From: Moraxellaceae bacterium
GTDB taxonomy: Bacteria; Pseudomonadota; Gammaproteobacteria; Pseudomonadales; Moraxellaceae
Length of the DNA: 10,719 bases
Direction: 5' to 3'
NCBI GenBank assembly: GCA_014378805.1
Contig: JACMMY010000132.1
Coordinates: forward strand, 1 to 10,719
Positions 1-6,404 of this stretch are shown piece after piece (position 1 is the stretch's first letter; each line of letters begins with the position of its first letter). The position numbers and the translations under genes were made by a program. Under the pieces are notes generated by a model. That model saw nothing but the letters and a program-made list of their open reading frames with translations. It searched no databases and was not told where the DNA came from.

Positions 1-2
1 AG

Positions 3-542
3 ATCCGTCTCGACTGCGATGGCGACGTGATTGTGCTCCAAATCACCCAAAAAGGCGGGGTTGCTTGCCATACTGGGCGCGAATCTTGCTTCTATAGAGT
101 GCTGACACCTGAAGGCTGGCAAATCGTTGATGCGGTTAAAAAAGACCCAGAAGCGATTTACGGTTCAGCAGCGCAGCACACACATAGTCACACGGATACA
201 ACGGCTGTGAATGAAGCCATTGATGTGCTGGCACATCTGGGACGCATTGTTCAAGAGCGCAAAAACGCTGATCCAAGTTCGTCTTATGTCGCAAGCCTGT
301 ACCACAAGGGTTTGAATAAGATTTTGGAAAAAGTCGGCGAAGAAGCGTTTGAAACCGTGCTCGCAGCCAAGGATGCAAGTGAGAACGATACACAAGATTT
401 AATCTATGAAACTGCGGATCTTTGGTTTCATGCGATCGTAATGCTTGGACAGTTTAATGTCCCACCACAAGCCGTATTAGACGAACTATCGCGTCGCTTT
501 GATTTATCTGGTTTGGTTGAAAAAGCATCGCGCGAGCAATAA
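3..542 (+). CDS. hisIE: Bifunctional phosphoribosyl-AMP cyclohydrolase / phosphoribosyl-ATP pyrophosphatase (5' end missing)
   Basis: The gene enters from the left edge, in frame from base 3, and ends at TAA 540-542. The first visible residues are the end of the HisI cyclohydrolase domain: a DCDGD motif (the Asp residues that bind Mg) followed by ACHTGRESCFY, whose cysteines together with that of DCDGD supply the zinc ligands. After a linker of about 50 residues comes a HisE domain with LYHKG, KVGEEAFE and ETADLWFH, the last two being the acidic metal-binding motifs of the MazG-like pyrophosphatase fold. Together the two domains catalyse steps 2 and 3 of histidine biosynthesis in the cytoplasm: removal of pyrophosphate from phosphoribosyl-ATP, then opening of the adenine ring. 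The GTG at 27 lies inside the HisI domain and is not the real start. A 60-bp gap separates the gene from tatA on the same strand. Confidence 0.95.
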   Translation: MRLDCDGDVIVLQITQKGGVACHTGRESCFYRVLTPEGWQIVDAVKKDPEAIYGSAAQHTHSHTDTTAVNEAIDVLAHLGRIVQERKNADPSSSYVASLYHKGLNKILEKVGEEAFETVLAAKDASENDTQDLIYETADLWFHAIVMLGQFNVPPQAVLDELSRRFDLSGLVEKASREQ

Positions 543-602
543 CCACAGTCATGGTTTAATAGATGGTGTATTTTATTATTTATTATTAAAGAGTATAGAA
601 CC

Positions 603-830
603 ATGTTTGGCTTATCCCCTGCGCATCTGATCCTCATCCTCGTTGTTGTCGTTTTAGTTTTCGGCACTTCAAAACTCAAAAATCTGGGCAAAGATTTGGG
701 TGGCGCAGTTAAAGGCTTTAAAGAAGCCATGAAAGATCCAGAAGAACAAGCGCGTCTAGATAAAGAACAAAAAGACCGTACTGTCGAAGGTACAGTTAAA
801 CATACTGACAATGAAAAAGACAAAGTCTGA
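603..830 (+). CDS. tatA: Sec-independent protein translocase subunit TatA
   Basis: This 75-residue protein is the pore-forming subunit of the twin-arginine system, which oligomerises in the inner membrane to let folded proteins cross. It has the usual plan: a short periplasmic N-terminus, one transmembrane helix (about residues 6-20), the FGTSKL hinge (Phe20-Gly21), an amphipathic helix with DLGGAVKGFKEAM (31-43), and a charged, probably disordered tail. Position 8 of the membrane helix, a polar Gln in E. coli TatA, is His here. The ATG at 603 follows an AAAGAG Shine-Dalgarno at 588-593. tatB follows 65 bp downstream in the same direction, and the TTAAAGAGT string before tatA recurs before tatB. 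TatE is the close relative, but the position before tatBC favours TatA. Confidence 0.95.
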   Translation: MFGLSPAHLILILVVVVLVFGTSKLKNLGKDLGGAVKGFKEAMKDPEEQARLDKEQKDRTVEGTVKHTDNEKDKV

Positions 831-852
831 CTCATTGTTTCATTCACTTGAT

Positions 853-870
853 TGCACTGATTTTAGTGCA
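853..870 (+). repeat. Small inverted repeat between tatA and tatB
   Basis: TGCACT (853-858) and AGTGCA (865-870) form a 6-bp stem with a 6-base loop, 25 bp before the tatB start. No T-run follows, so it is not a typical terminator. It could stabilise or space the tatA and tatB parts of the transcript, which is plausible because TatA is needed in much larger amounts than TatB. That role is inference, and the stem is short enough to be chance. Confidence 0.35.
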
Positions 871-895
871 TTGAATTTAAAGAGTCGATCATCGC

Positions 896-1393
896 GTGTT
901 TGATATTGGTTTAAGTGAGCTGTTATTACTTGGTGCTGTGGCATTGATCGTGCTCGGCCCCGAAAAACTACCGCACGCAGCACGCATGGCGGGCGCATGG
1001 TATGGTCGTATTCGCCGCACGCTGGCGAACGCCCAAGCCGAGATCGCCAATGAAGTGCATCTGTCTGAAATGCGCCAAAAAATGAAAGATGAACTCGCAC
1101 AAATTCGTGATGCCAAAGATGATTTTTCTAGTGATTTACGCGATTTTGAGCACAGTATTCATCCAACAAAAATGAACACGAATTCATTTGAAGATACGGA
1201 TTGGACGCATGGCATTGAAGCACCGATCAAATCTTATGTACAAGGCTATTATTTTTTCTTTGTGCCAATGTCGATGTCCTTGTCACTGATTCCAGTAGCA
1301 CCGTATTTACCAAAAAGTTCAACGCTCAAAAACAAGCCATTCGCCGCAGAATTTTCAGATACTGAACACTCCATTGATGCTACGCCGCTATGA
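896..1393 (+). CDS. tatB: Sec-independent protein translocase subunit TatB
   Basis: TatB forms, with TatC, the inner-membrane receptor that recognises twin-arginine signal peptides. The GTG at 896 gives the standard beginning MFDIGLSELL with the conserved Glu8. The membrane helix (about 6-20) ends in the LGPEKLP hinge (20-26), followed by an amphipathic helix (about 28-60) and a charged helical stretch to about residue 85. A weak AAAGAG Shine-Dalgarno lies at 879-884, 11 bases before the start. The length of 165 residues is close to the 171 of E. coli. Residues 114-138 are unusual: they are aromatic and hydrophobic, with repeated Tyr, Phe, Leu, Pro and Val, where TatB tails are normally polar and disordered. 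The stop codon overlaps the tatC start as ATGA, which implies coupled translation of the two receptor subunits. Confidence 0.93.
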   Translation: MFDIGLSELLLLGAVALIVLGPEKLPHAARMAGAWYGRIRRTLANAQAEIANEVHLSEMRQKMKDELAQIRDAKDDFSSDLRDFEHSIHPTKMNTNSFEDTDWTHGIEAPIKSYVQGYYFFFVPMSMSLSLIPVAPYLPKSSTLKNKPFAAEFSDTEHSIDATPL

Positions 1394-2166
1394 CAGACCG
1401 TTTACCGCCACCCAATCAAACAAAACAAGCCAGCGATCTCGATGAGATGCCGTTTACTGCGCATCTGATTGAGCTGCGTAAATATTTAATTCGGATTTTT
1501 GCCAGCGTGATCGGAATTTTCTTGTCGCTCGCATACTTCGCGCCTGACCTGTATCAGTTGCTTTCGGTGCCGCTGCGCGCCCAGTTGCCCGCCAATGCGA
1601 CGATGATTGCAACCGACATTACCTCGACGTTTATGGCTCCGTTTAAACTGACGTTTTACGTCGCAATCATGATTGCGATGCCGTATGTGTTGCATCAGAT
1701 TTGGCAGTTTATCGCGCCTGCACTATATAAACACGAGCGTAAAATTGCGATTCCGATGTTATTCGCCAGTGTGATGTTATTTTATCTCGGCGTAGCGTTT
1801 GCTTATTTTATTACCTTGCCCTCGATCTTGACCTTTTTCATTCACATCGCGCCTGAAAACGTGGTGCCCATGACCGACATTAATCTGTATTTGAATTTTT
1901 GTTTAAAGCTATTTTTGGCGTTTGGTGTCACTTTTGAGATTCCTGTTTTCACCTTATTGCTAATCTTGGCAGGCATCGTGTCGGTGGATTCTTTGGTGGC
2001 TAAACGCCGTTATATCATCGTCGGTTGTTTTGCAGTTGCGATGTTTATTACGCCGCCCGATGCGATGAGTATGGCCATGCTTGCGATTCCCATGTGGTTA
2101 CTCTTTGAAGTTGGTTTATTATTTGGACGGTTGCTCGAAAAACGCCGTAAAGGCGAAACTGTTTAA
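1390..2166 (+). CDS. tatC: Sec-independent protein translocase subunit TatC
   Basis: TatC is the six-helix inner-membrane protein that binds the twin-arginine motif of Tat signal peptides. At 258 residues it matches E. coli TatC (258) and shows the same landmarks: HLIELRK at 25-31, whose Glu28 and Arg30 correspond to E. coli Glu15 and Arg17; MIATD at 72-76; FIAPALYKHER at 107-117, whose Glu116 corresponds to Glu103, a signal-peptide contact; then FAYF, the AFGVTFEIPV segment and the ITPPD motif of the late helices. The N-terminus before HLIELR is about 13 residues longer than in E. coli and rich in Pro, Gln and Asp. The ATG overlaps the tatB stop by four bases, and the TAA (2164-2166) overlaps the next ATG by one base. 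Confidence 0.97.
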   Translation: MTDRLPPPNQTKQASDLDEMPFTAHLIELRKYLIRIFASVIGIFLSLAYFAPDLYQLLSVPLRAQLPANATMIATDITSTFMAPFKLTFYVAIMIAMPYVLHQIWQFIAPALYKHERKIAIPMLFASVMLFYLGVAFAYFITLPSILTFFIHIAPENVVPMTDINLYLNFCLKLFLAFGVTFEIPVFTLLLILAGIVSVDSLVAKRRYIIVGCFAVAMFITPPDAMSMAMLAIPMWLLFEVGLLFGRLLEKRRKGETV

Positions 2167-3749
2167 TGAATCAATCTGTCAATCCATCGACTGCGTCCGC
2201 GCACCCGACATCAAAGCCTCATCAAATCACCGAAGAACAAAATCTGGCGATTGAACAAGCGCGCCGCAATGAATCTTTTAAAATTATCGCCTATGCTGGC
2301 AGCGGTAAAACCACGACGCTGCAACTGATCGCGGAGGCGATGCCGCAGAAAAAAGGACTGTATCTCGCCTTTAACAAAGTAATTGCCGATCAAGCCAAAG
2401 GGCGTTTTCATGGCAATGTCGATTGCCGCACCTTTCACTCGCTCGCCTATCGTCATGTCAATCGTGCGATCACCGACAAGTTGCGTTTGCCGCGTATGAG
2501 TCCTGCGCGTATGGCGGAAGAATATCAACTCAATCCGATGAAAATTCGTCGCATGTTGGGTAATCGCTTTGAGCATTTCACACTGACGCCGAGTCGTCAG
2601 GCGAGTTTTATTAGCAATGCCGTGAGTCGTTTTTGCGCGACCAATGCCCAACATCCTGCACCGCGCCATCTCGAATTGCCTGAATGGCTACATCCAGATG
2701 ATGCCGAAAGTCTGCGGATGCACCTGTTTCCGCATGTGGAAAAACGCTGGCAGGATTCCATTGATCCGCGTCATCAAGCAGGTATTGGTCATGATATTTA
2801 CCTGAAATGTTGGGCGCTGTCTGATCCGATTATTCCTGTTGATTATGTGCTGTTTGATGAAGCACAAGATTCTGATCCGCTGATGCTTGGCGTGCTGATG
2901 AAGCAAAAACGCGCACAGGTCATCTATGTCGGCGACGCGCATCAACAGATTTACGCATGGCGTGGTGCGGTCAATGCGATGCAACAACTCCCACTCACGG
3001 CAACACGTCTGACGCGTTCGTTCCGTTTTGGCGAAGCCGTTGCCGATGTCGCAAATGTGTTTTTGCGCGAACTCAAAGAAACCATTCCGCTGGAAGGTGA
3101 ACCGACCAAGCAATCCAAAATCGATTTGTCACCGCGCATGGGCGTGAAAAATGCGGTGTTGTGCCGCACCAATGCGCGCGCCATGTCGTTGCTGCTGTCT
3201 GGTTTGGTCAATGGCGACAAAATCGCATTACAAGCCGATAGCGAACGCTTACTGAAATTCGTTGAAGGTGCAGCGGCGCTTAAAGCGGGGCGACGTGTGT
3301 TTGATGCGCCCGAATTGGCGTGGTTTTCCAGTTGGCAAGATGTGCATGAATACTGCGAAACCCATGATGGCAATGACATCAAGTCACTGGTCAAACTCGT
3401 CGATGATCACGGCACTGATCCGCTGAAAAAAGCCTTACTCAAGATCACGCCTGTCGCCTCTGCCGATTATGTGATTTCGACGGCGCATAAAGCGAAAGGT
3501 TTGGAATGGCACAACGTCCAGTTGGAAGATGATTACAGTTATAAGATCAATAAAAACGAAGTGCAGATTGCCGATGAGGAGTTGCGCTTACTCTATGTCG
3601 CAGCGACACGCGCGCAGACCAATCTGAATGTGCATCATGTGTTGTCGTTGATTGGTGCTTTGCGGATTAAGCAGAGTAAAGATGGCACTGCACCGAAGAT
3701 GCAGGCGGGGAAAACGCCGAGTTATCGGGCGGAAGACGCTAAACCGTAA
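2166..3749 (+). CDS. UvrD/Rep-family superfamily 1A DNA helicase, FBH1-like
   Basis: This 527-residue protein has a complete set of SF1A helicase motifs: a Q-motif-like TEEQ (22-25); Walker A AYAGSGKTT (42-50); Walker B VLFDEAQD (228-235); motif III GDAHQQIYAWRGA (256-268); motif IV with TRSFRFG (283-289); motif V STAHKAKGLEW (438-448); and motif VI ELRLLYVAATRA (472-483). It should therefore be an active ATP-dependent 3'-5' DNA translocase. The HQQIY-(x)-RGA form of motif III resembles eukaryotic FBH1, an anti-recombinase that strips RecA/Rad51 filaments; that function is not shown here. It is shorter than UvrD or Rep (about 670-720 residues). The C-terminal tail after about 500 is basic and probably disordered. 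The start ATG at 2166 reuses the last A of the tatC stop, so it is probably translated by reinitiation from the tat message. The helicase has no evident functional link with export. Confidence 0.9.
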   Translation: MNQSVNPSTASAHPTSKPHQITEEQNLAIEQARRNESFKIIAYAGSGKTTTLQLIAEAMPQKKGLYLAFNKVIADQAKGRFHGNVDCRTFHSLAYRHVNRAITDKLRLPRMSPARMAEEYQLNPMKIRRMLGNRFEHFTLTPSRQASFISNAVSRFCATNAQHPAPRHLELPEWLHPDDAESLRMHLFPHVEKRWQDSIDPRHQAGIGHDIYLKCWALSDPIIPVDYVLFDEAQDSDPLMLGVLMKQKRAQVIYVGDAHQQIYAWRGAVNAMQQLPLTATRLTRSFRFGEAVADVANVFLRELKETIPLEGEPTKQSKIDLSPRMGVKNAVLCRTNARAMSLLLSGLVNGDKIALQADSERLLKFVEGAAALKAGRRVFDAPELAWFSSWQDVHEYCETHDGNDIKSLVKLVDDHGTDPLKKALLKITPVASADYVISTAHKAKGLEWHNVQLEDDYSYKINKNEVQIADEELRLLYVAATRAQTNLNVHHVLSLIGALRIKQSKDGTAPKMQAGKTPSYRAEDAKP

Positions 3750-3770
3750 TTTACTTACTGAGCTTGCTAA

Positions 3771-3802
3771 AAAAAATGGATAGCAAAAGCTATCCATTTT
3801 TT
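3771..3802. terminator. Bidirectional intrinsic terminator between helicase and lipase genes
   Basis: AAAAAATGGATAGC (3771-3784) and GCTATCCATTTTTT (3789-3802) form a perfect 14-bp stem around an AAAA loop. The T-tract ends transcripts from the plus strand (tat-helicase cluster). The matching A-tract, 8 As from 3769, becomes a U-tract for the minus-strand lipase transcript. It starts 22 bp after the helicase stop and ends 18 bp before the lipase stop, as expected for convergent genes sharing one terminator. Confidence 0.9.
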
Positions 3803-3819
3803 CGACTCAATATCGGGAA

Positions 3820-4809
3820 TTAAAATCCGATATTTTTCAGACGGTTTGCTTGTTCGCGATAAATTGTGACTGGGCTTGCTGCAAAAACATTGACTAAGCC
3901 GAGCACTTGATTGACTTCATCGCCGTGATTTTGCGCATAGTTATCACGTATGACTGTTCCCAAATGTTGGGAACATTGTGGCACCACACCATCACTCGCA
4001 CCTGAAATAATAAACGAAGTCGGCGTGAACACGTAATCTAAAGGATCAAGGACGTTTGTCAAAGGACTTGAACCGCCCCATGAAAAGTAAGAAACGCCAT
4101 TTGAAGCCTTCTGTGCACCTTGACCACATGCCGTAGTCGGCACGCCAGCTGGGAATTTTGCGTTGAAGGTTTTTGCACTCGCAGTCGTGAGTTGATTCAT
4201 CGCAGCGATTAGATTCTGGTTGTACGCTTGTCCAGAAGCAGCACCCACCAACGTAAAGACTGCATTCAACAATGTTGAACTGGCTGCACCAACCGCAGAA
4301 CCGATTACAGGTATGCCTAATGCCAGCGCAGCGGCATCAGCAACAGGCGTACCCGCGTTTACACCGCCGACTGACGTCACTGATGCAATTTGACTTGGAA
4401 TCACACCTGCCACATAGCGACTATCCATTGCACCCTGACTATGACCAATCAGATTCACTTTTGCAGCGCCAGTAATCGCTCGAATAATCTGAACTTGACT
4501 ACGAAGTTGTTCGCCACGAACAAATGAAGAATCTAATGAAGACACTTGCGTATCAAATACGTTGCCGCCATTTGAGGTCAAATCGGGGGCAATACCGTAA
4601 AAATATTCAACACCAACAATTGATGAAAAACCCAAGAGACCGTGCGCAAGTACAATTGGATATTTTGTTTTTGCGTACGATGTCCACGCAATCGCGCTAC
4701 CGCCAGTGCGACAGCCTGAAGTGCTACAGAGTTGATACGTTGCTGCGGATGCTGCGCTCGCTGCTACTAAGCCGCCAGCCAATAATAAAGTGTGCAAAAT
4801 AGCTTTCAT
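3820..4809 (-). CDS. Secreted triacylglycerol lipase, class I.1 (Pseudomonas LipA-like)
   Basis: An alpha/beta-hydrolase of 329 residues that should hydrolyse long-chain triacylglycerols outside the cell. A Sec-type signal peptide (about 1-23) runs through a hydrophobic core to ASAASAA; it has no twin arginine, so export by the neighbouring Tat genes is not indicated. The oxyanion motif is AHGLLG (55-60). The catalytic triad is Ser124 in GHSQG, Asp273 in ASDGVVP and His295 in NHGDEVN. Cys228 and Cys279 match the disulfide of P. aeruginosa LipA, and Asp255 and Asp297 match its calcium ligands. Stretches such as SSPLTN-LDP and ANRLKN are nearly as in Pseudomonas LipA. Extra cysteines 28 and 33 sit near the mature N-terminus. 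AGGGA lies 8 bases before the ATG. Lipases of this class need a membrane foldase (Lif), usually encoded next door; none is visible here. The hydrophobic segment 155-190 matches the lid region. Confidence 0.93.
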   Translation of the reverse strand: MKAILHTLLLAGGLVAASAASAATYQLCSTSGCRTGGSAIAWTSYAKTKYPIVLAHGLLGFSSIVGVEYFYGIAPDLTSNGGNVFDTQVSSLDSSFVRGEQLRSQVQIIRAITGAAKVNLIGHSQGAMDSRYVAGVIPSQIASVTSVGGVNAGTPVADAAALALGIPVIGSAVGAASSTLLNAVFTLVGAASGQAYNQNLIAAMNQLTTASAKTFNAKFPAGVPTTACGQGAQKASNGVSYFSWGGSSPLTNVLDPLDYVFTPTSFIISGASDGVVPQCSQHLGTVIRDNYAQNHGDEVNQVLGLVNVFAASPVTIYREQANRLKNIGF

Positions 4810-5165
4810 TGATAATATCCCTATCCATTATTACGATTTATTCGTCCAAGAAAATCCTGCATCACTGCAATTATTGAACGACTGCTCAAACGATTTGTTG
4901 ACGCTATATTGCCTATAATTCTCGCCTAAGTATTGTTCACTTTATAAACATCTTTGTTAGATCACGCAAATGTACAAAAAAAACTCAACGAATCAATTTT
5001 GATCTCTATGATCTTTGTATTCATACGGCGGTCGATACATGTCCCCAAGCCGTTTTTCTTGTGTTAGGATCAATGAGGTCGTCGCTGTAGACGCAACAAA
5101 AAGACATCCTGACTGAACTGGAGTCATGGATATCTTGATCAAAGGAATGATGAGATGAGAATCAC
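4810..5165. promoter_or_regulatory. Divergent intergenic region between lipase and AraC-type regulator
   Basis: This 356-bp stretch carries no gene. It must hold the promoters of both divergent genes. A perfect TATAAT occurs at 4914-4919 on the plus strand but has no well-spaced -35 box. On the minus strand, GTGAAC and TATAGG with a 17-bp spacer, in the same area (about 4910-4940), are a weak candidate for the lipase. ATCAA-TT-TTGAT (4992-5003) is a small dyad, and TTGATCAA occurs at 5135-5142, with a second copy at 5170-5177 just inside the regulator gene. Regulator binding here is inference. Confidence 0.5.
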
Positions 5166-5179
5166 GTGATTGATCAATC
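5160..5179. repeat. Overlapping palindromes at the start of the AraC-type gene
   Basis: AATCACGTGATT (5160-5171) and GATTGATCAATC (5168-5179) are both perfect 12-bp palindromes and share GATT. The block therefore reads AATC, GATT, AATC at exact 8-base steps (5160, 5168, 5176). The first palindrome contains the GTG start codon. They could be an autoregulatory operator or an RNA structure hiding the start. AraC proteins more often bind direct repeats, so a different protein could be involved, or the pattern could be chance. Confidence 0.45.
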
Positions 5180-6236
5180 GCACAAGGCTGTGCAGAAAAA
5201 CAAGCAAGCGATAGAGCCCGATGGGACTGTGAGTACGTTATATGCGAGCGTACTCCTCGATTATTTGCAGAGTATCGACCTCAACCCAGCGACTCTATTT
5301 GAACCCGCCATCCTTGCTCAGCTGAATGAATCAGGAGGGAATATCCTGATTTCACAATGGCAAATGCTGTTAGAACAGGCCATAACCTATACGGGTGATG
5401 TGGATTTACCACTTAGAGTCGCGGAAAAATTCCGACCGAAGCATTTTGGCATGTTGGGATTTATCTTCATGAGTTGTTCAACTTTGGGGGATATCGCGGA
5501 TATTTTGTGGAAATTTGGGCAGCTGATTGCGGAGATCAACGACATACAATTGATCGAAAACGGCGAGTATTTCGAGGCACGTTGGATCCCGCATCTCGGG
5601 CCGCTTTTACCGACTTTTATGCAACAATCGTTAGTCGCTATCGCGGTGATGGCGCGAGAAATCACCTCTACGCCGACCATCCAGTACGATGTTCACTTTA
5701 GCTTTCCACAACCTGATAACATTGAAACGTGCCAACGAATTTTTGGCGGAAAAATCTATTTTGATGCACCCATCACTAAACTCGTCGCGCATAAATCCAT
5801 ACTGGATTTGCCGATTGCGCTGAGTGACCCAACCACAAACAGCGTGCTATTGACGCAAGTAGAAAAGAAGCTACAATCCATCACCCAGCCTGATTTCTTG
5901 CAAGAGCTGCGTGAATATCTGATCGCACATCTTGCCAGCAATCAAGTCTCCATCACCGATGTCGCAACCGCTTTTGGCATTTCACCGCGCACCGTGCAAA
6001 ACCGATTAAGTGAATATGGCTTCGGCTACCGCAATTTCTTTGAACAGATTCGGCAAGAACAAGCTGAACACTATTTAAGTAAAACCGATTTGAGCCTAAA
6101 CGAAATCGCCGACTTGCTCGGTTATGCGGAGCAGAGCTCTTTTCAGCATGCCTTTAGGCGTTGGACAGGTGAGTCGCCGGGAAGTTTTAGAAAGAATGCG
6201 GGGAATTCAGAAAAAATTAGAATATCAATAGAATGA
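5166..6236 (+). CDS. AraC-family transcriptional regulator with arabinose-binding-type N-terminal domain
   Basis: A 356-residue cytoplasmic DNA-binding regulator. Residues about 25-215 resemble the Arabinose_bd-type ligand domain found in OruR-like AraC regulators, including LPLRVAEKFRPKHFGMLGF (81-99). Residues about 245-345 hold the two helix-turn-helix units of an AraC domain: VSITDVATAFGISPRTVQNRL (261-281) and LSLNEIADLLGYAEQSSFQHAFRRW (309-333), followed by TGESPGSFRK, the usual family ending. The start is GTG at 5166, the first possible start after an in-frame stop at 5151, with GATGAG at 5154-5159 as Shine-Dalgarno. It faces away from the lipase gene across 356 bp. Regulators of this class are often next to the genes they control, so control of the lipase in response to a lipid-derived or other small molecule is a reasonable guess. 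The ligand cannot be told from sequence. The next gene is convergent. Confidence 0.9.
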   Translation: MIDQSHKAVQKNKQAIEPDGTVSTLYASVLLDYLQSIDLNPATLFEPAILAQLNESGGNILISQWQMLLEQAITYTGDVDLPLRVAEKFRPKHFGMLGFIFMSCSTLGDIADILWKFGQLIAEINDIQLIENGEYFEARWIPHLGPLLPTFMQQSLVAIAVMAREITSTPTIQYDVHFSFPQPDNIETCQRIFGGKIYFDAPITKLVAHKSILDLPIALSDPTTNSVLLTQVEKKLQSITQPDFLQELREYLIAHLASNQVSITDVATAFGISPRTVQNRLSEYGFGYRNFFEQIRQEQAEHYLSKTDLSLNEIADLLGYAEQSSFQHAFRRWTGESPGSFRKNAGNSEKIRISIE

Positions 6237-6326
6237 GGTCACATCAGCGCGATCATGGATTTTAAGCATCATGCCAATGTGTACTTTTGCATAGCGTTTG
6301 ATTTATAGCTCCATATCAATCTCTCT

Positions 6327-6354
6327 ATCAGTTATTTAATGAATATTTACTGAT
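6327..6354. terminator. Weak AT-rich hairpin between convergent genes
   Basis: ATCAGT (6327-6332) pairs with ACTGAT (6349-6354), and TATT (6333-6336) with AATA (6342-6345), leaving a TTT bulge. It lies in the 168-bp gap between the ends of the AraC-type gene and the GGDEF-EAL gene, where termination in both directions is expected. There is no clear flanking T-tract and the stem is AT-rich, so this is only a tentative terminator. I see no better one in the gap. Confidence 0.25.
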
Positions 6355-6404
6355 CATCCAGCGTCTTGATTGGTTTTCATCGACAGTGTGATTAAAATAA
6401 ATTT

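Noticed and set aside
27..29. GTG as the start of a free-standing HisE-like gene
   Set aside because: The reading frame is open to base 3 and encodes conserved HisI residues before the GTG, so the gene is a fragment cut by the window edge.
541..556. AACCA/TGGTT hairpin just after hisIE, considered as a terminator before tatA
   Set aside because: The stem is only 5 bp and no continuous T-run follows. hisIE and tatA are close and probably co-transcribed.
2211..2669. Minus-strand open frame of 152 codons inside the helicase gene
   Set aside because: It lies wholly antisense to a well-supported helicase and has no recognisable domain; it is a by-product of codon usage.
2688..3394. Two further minus-strand open frames (141 and 147 codons) inside the helicase gene
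   Set aside because: Both are antisense to conserved helicase motifs and resemble no family I know.
3820..4809. Lipase as a substrate of the neighbouring Tat system
   Set aside because: Its signal peptide has no twin-arginine motif and looks like a normal Sec signal; proximity alone is not evidence.
4895..4919. TTGTTG or TTGACG with TATAAT as a complete plus-strand promoter
   Set aside because: Spacers of 13 or 10 bp are too short for sigma-70, so only the -10-like match was noted.
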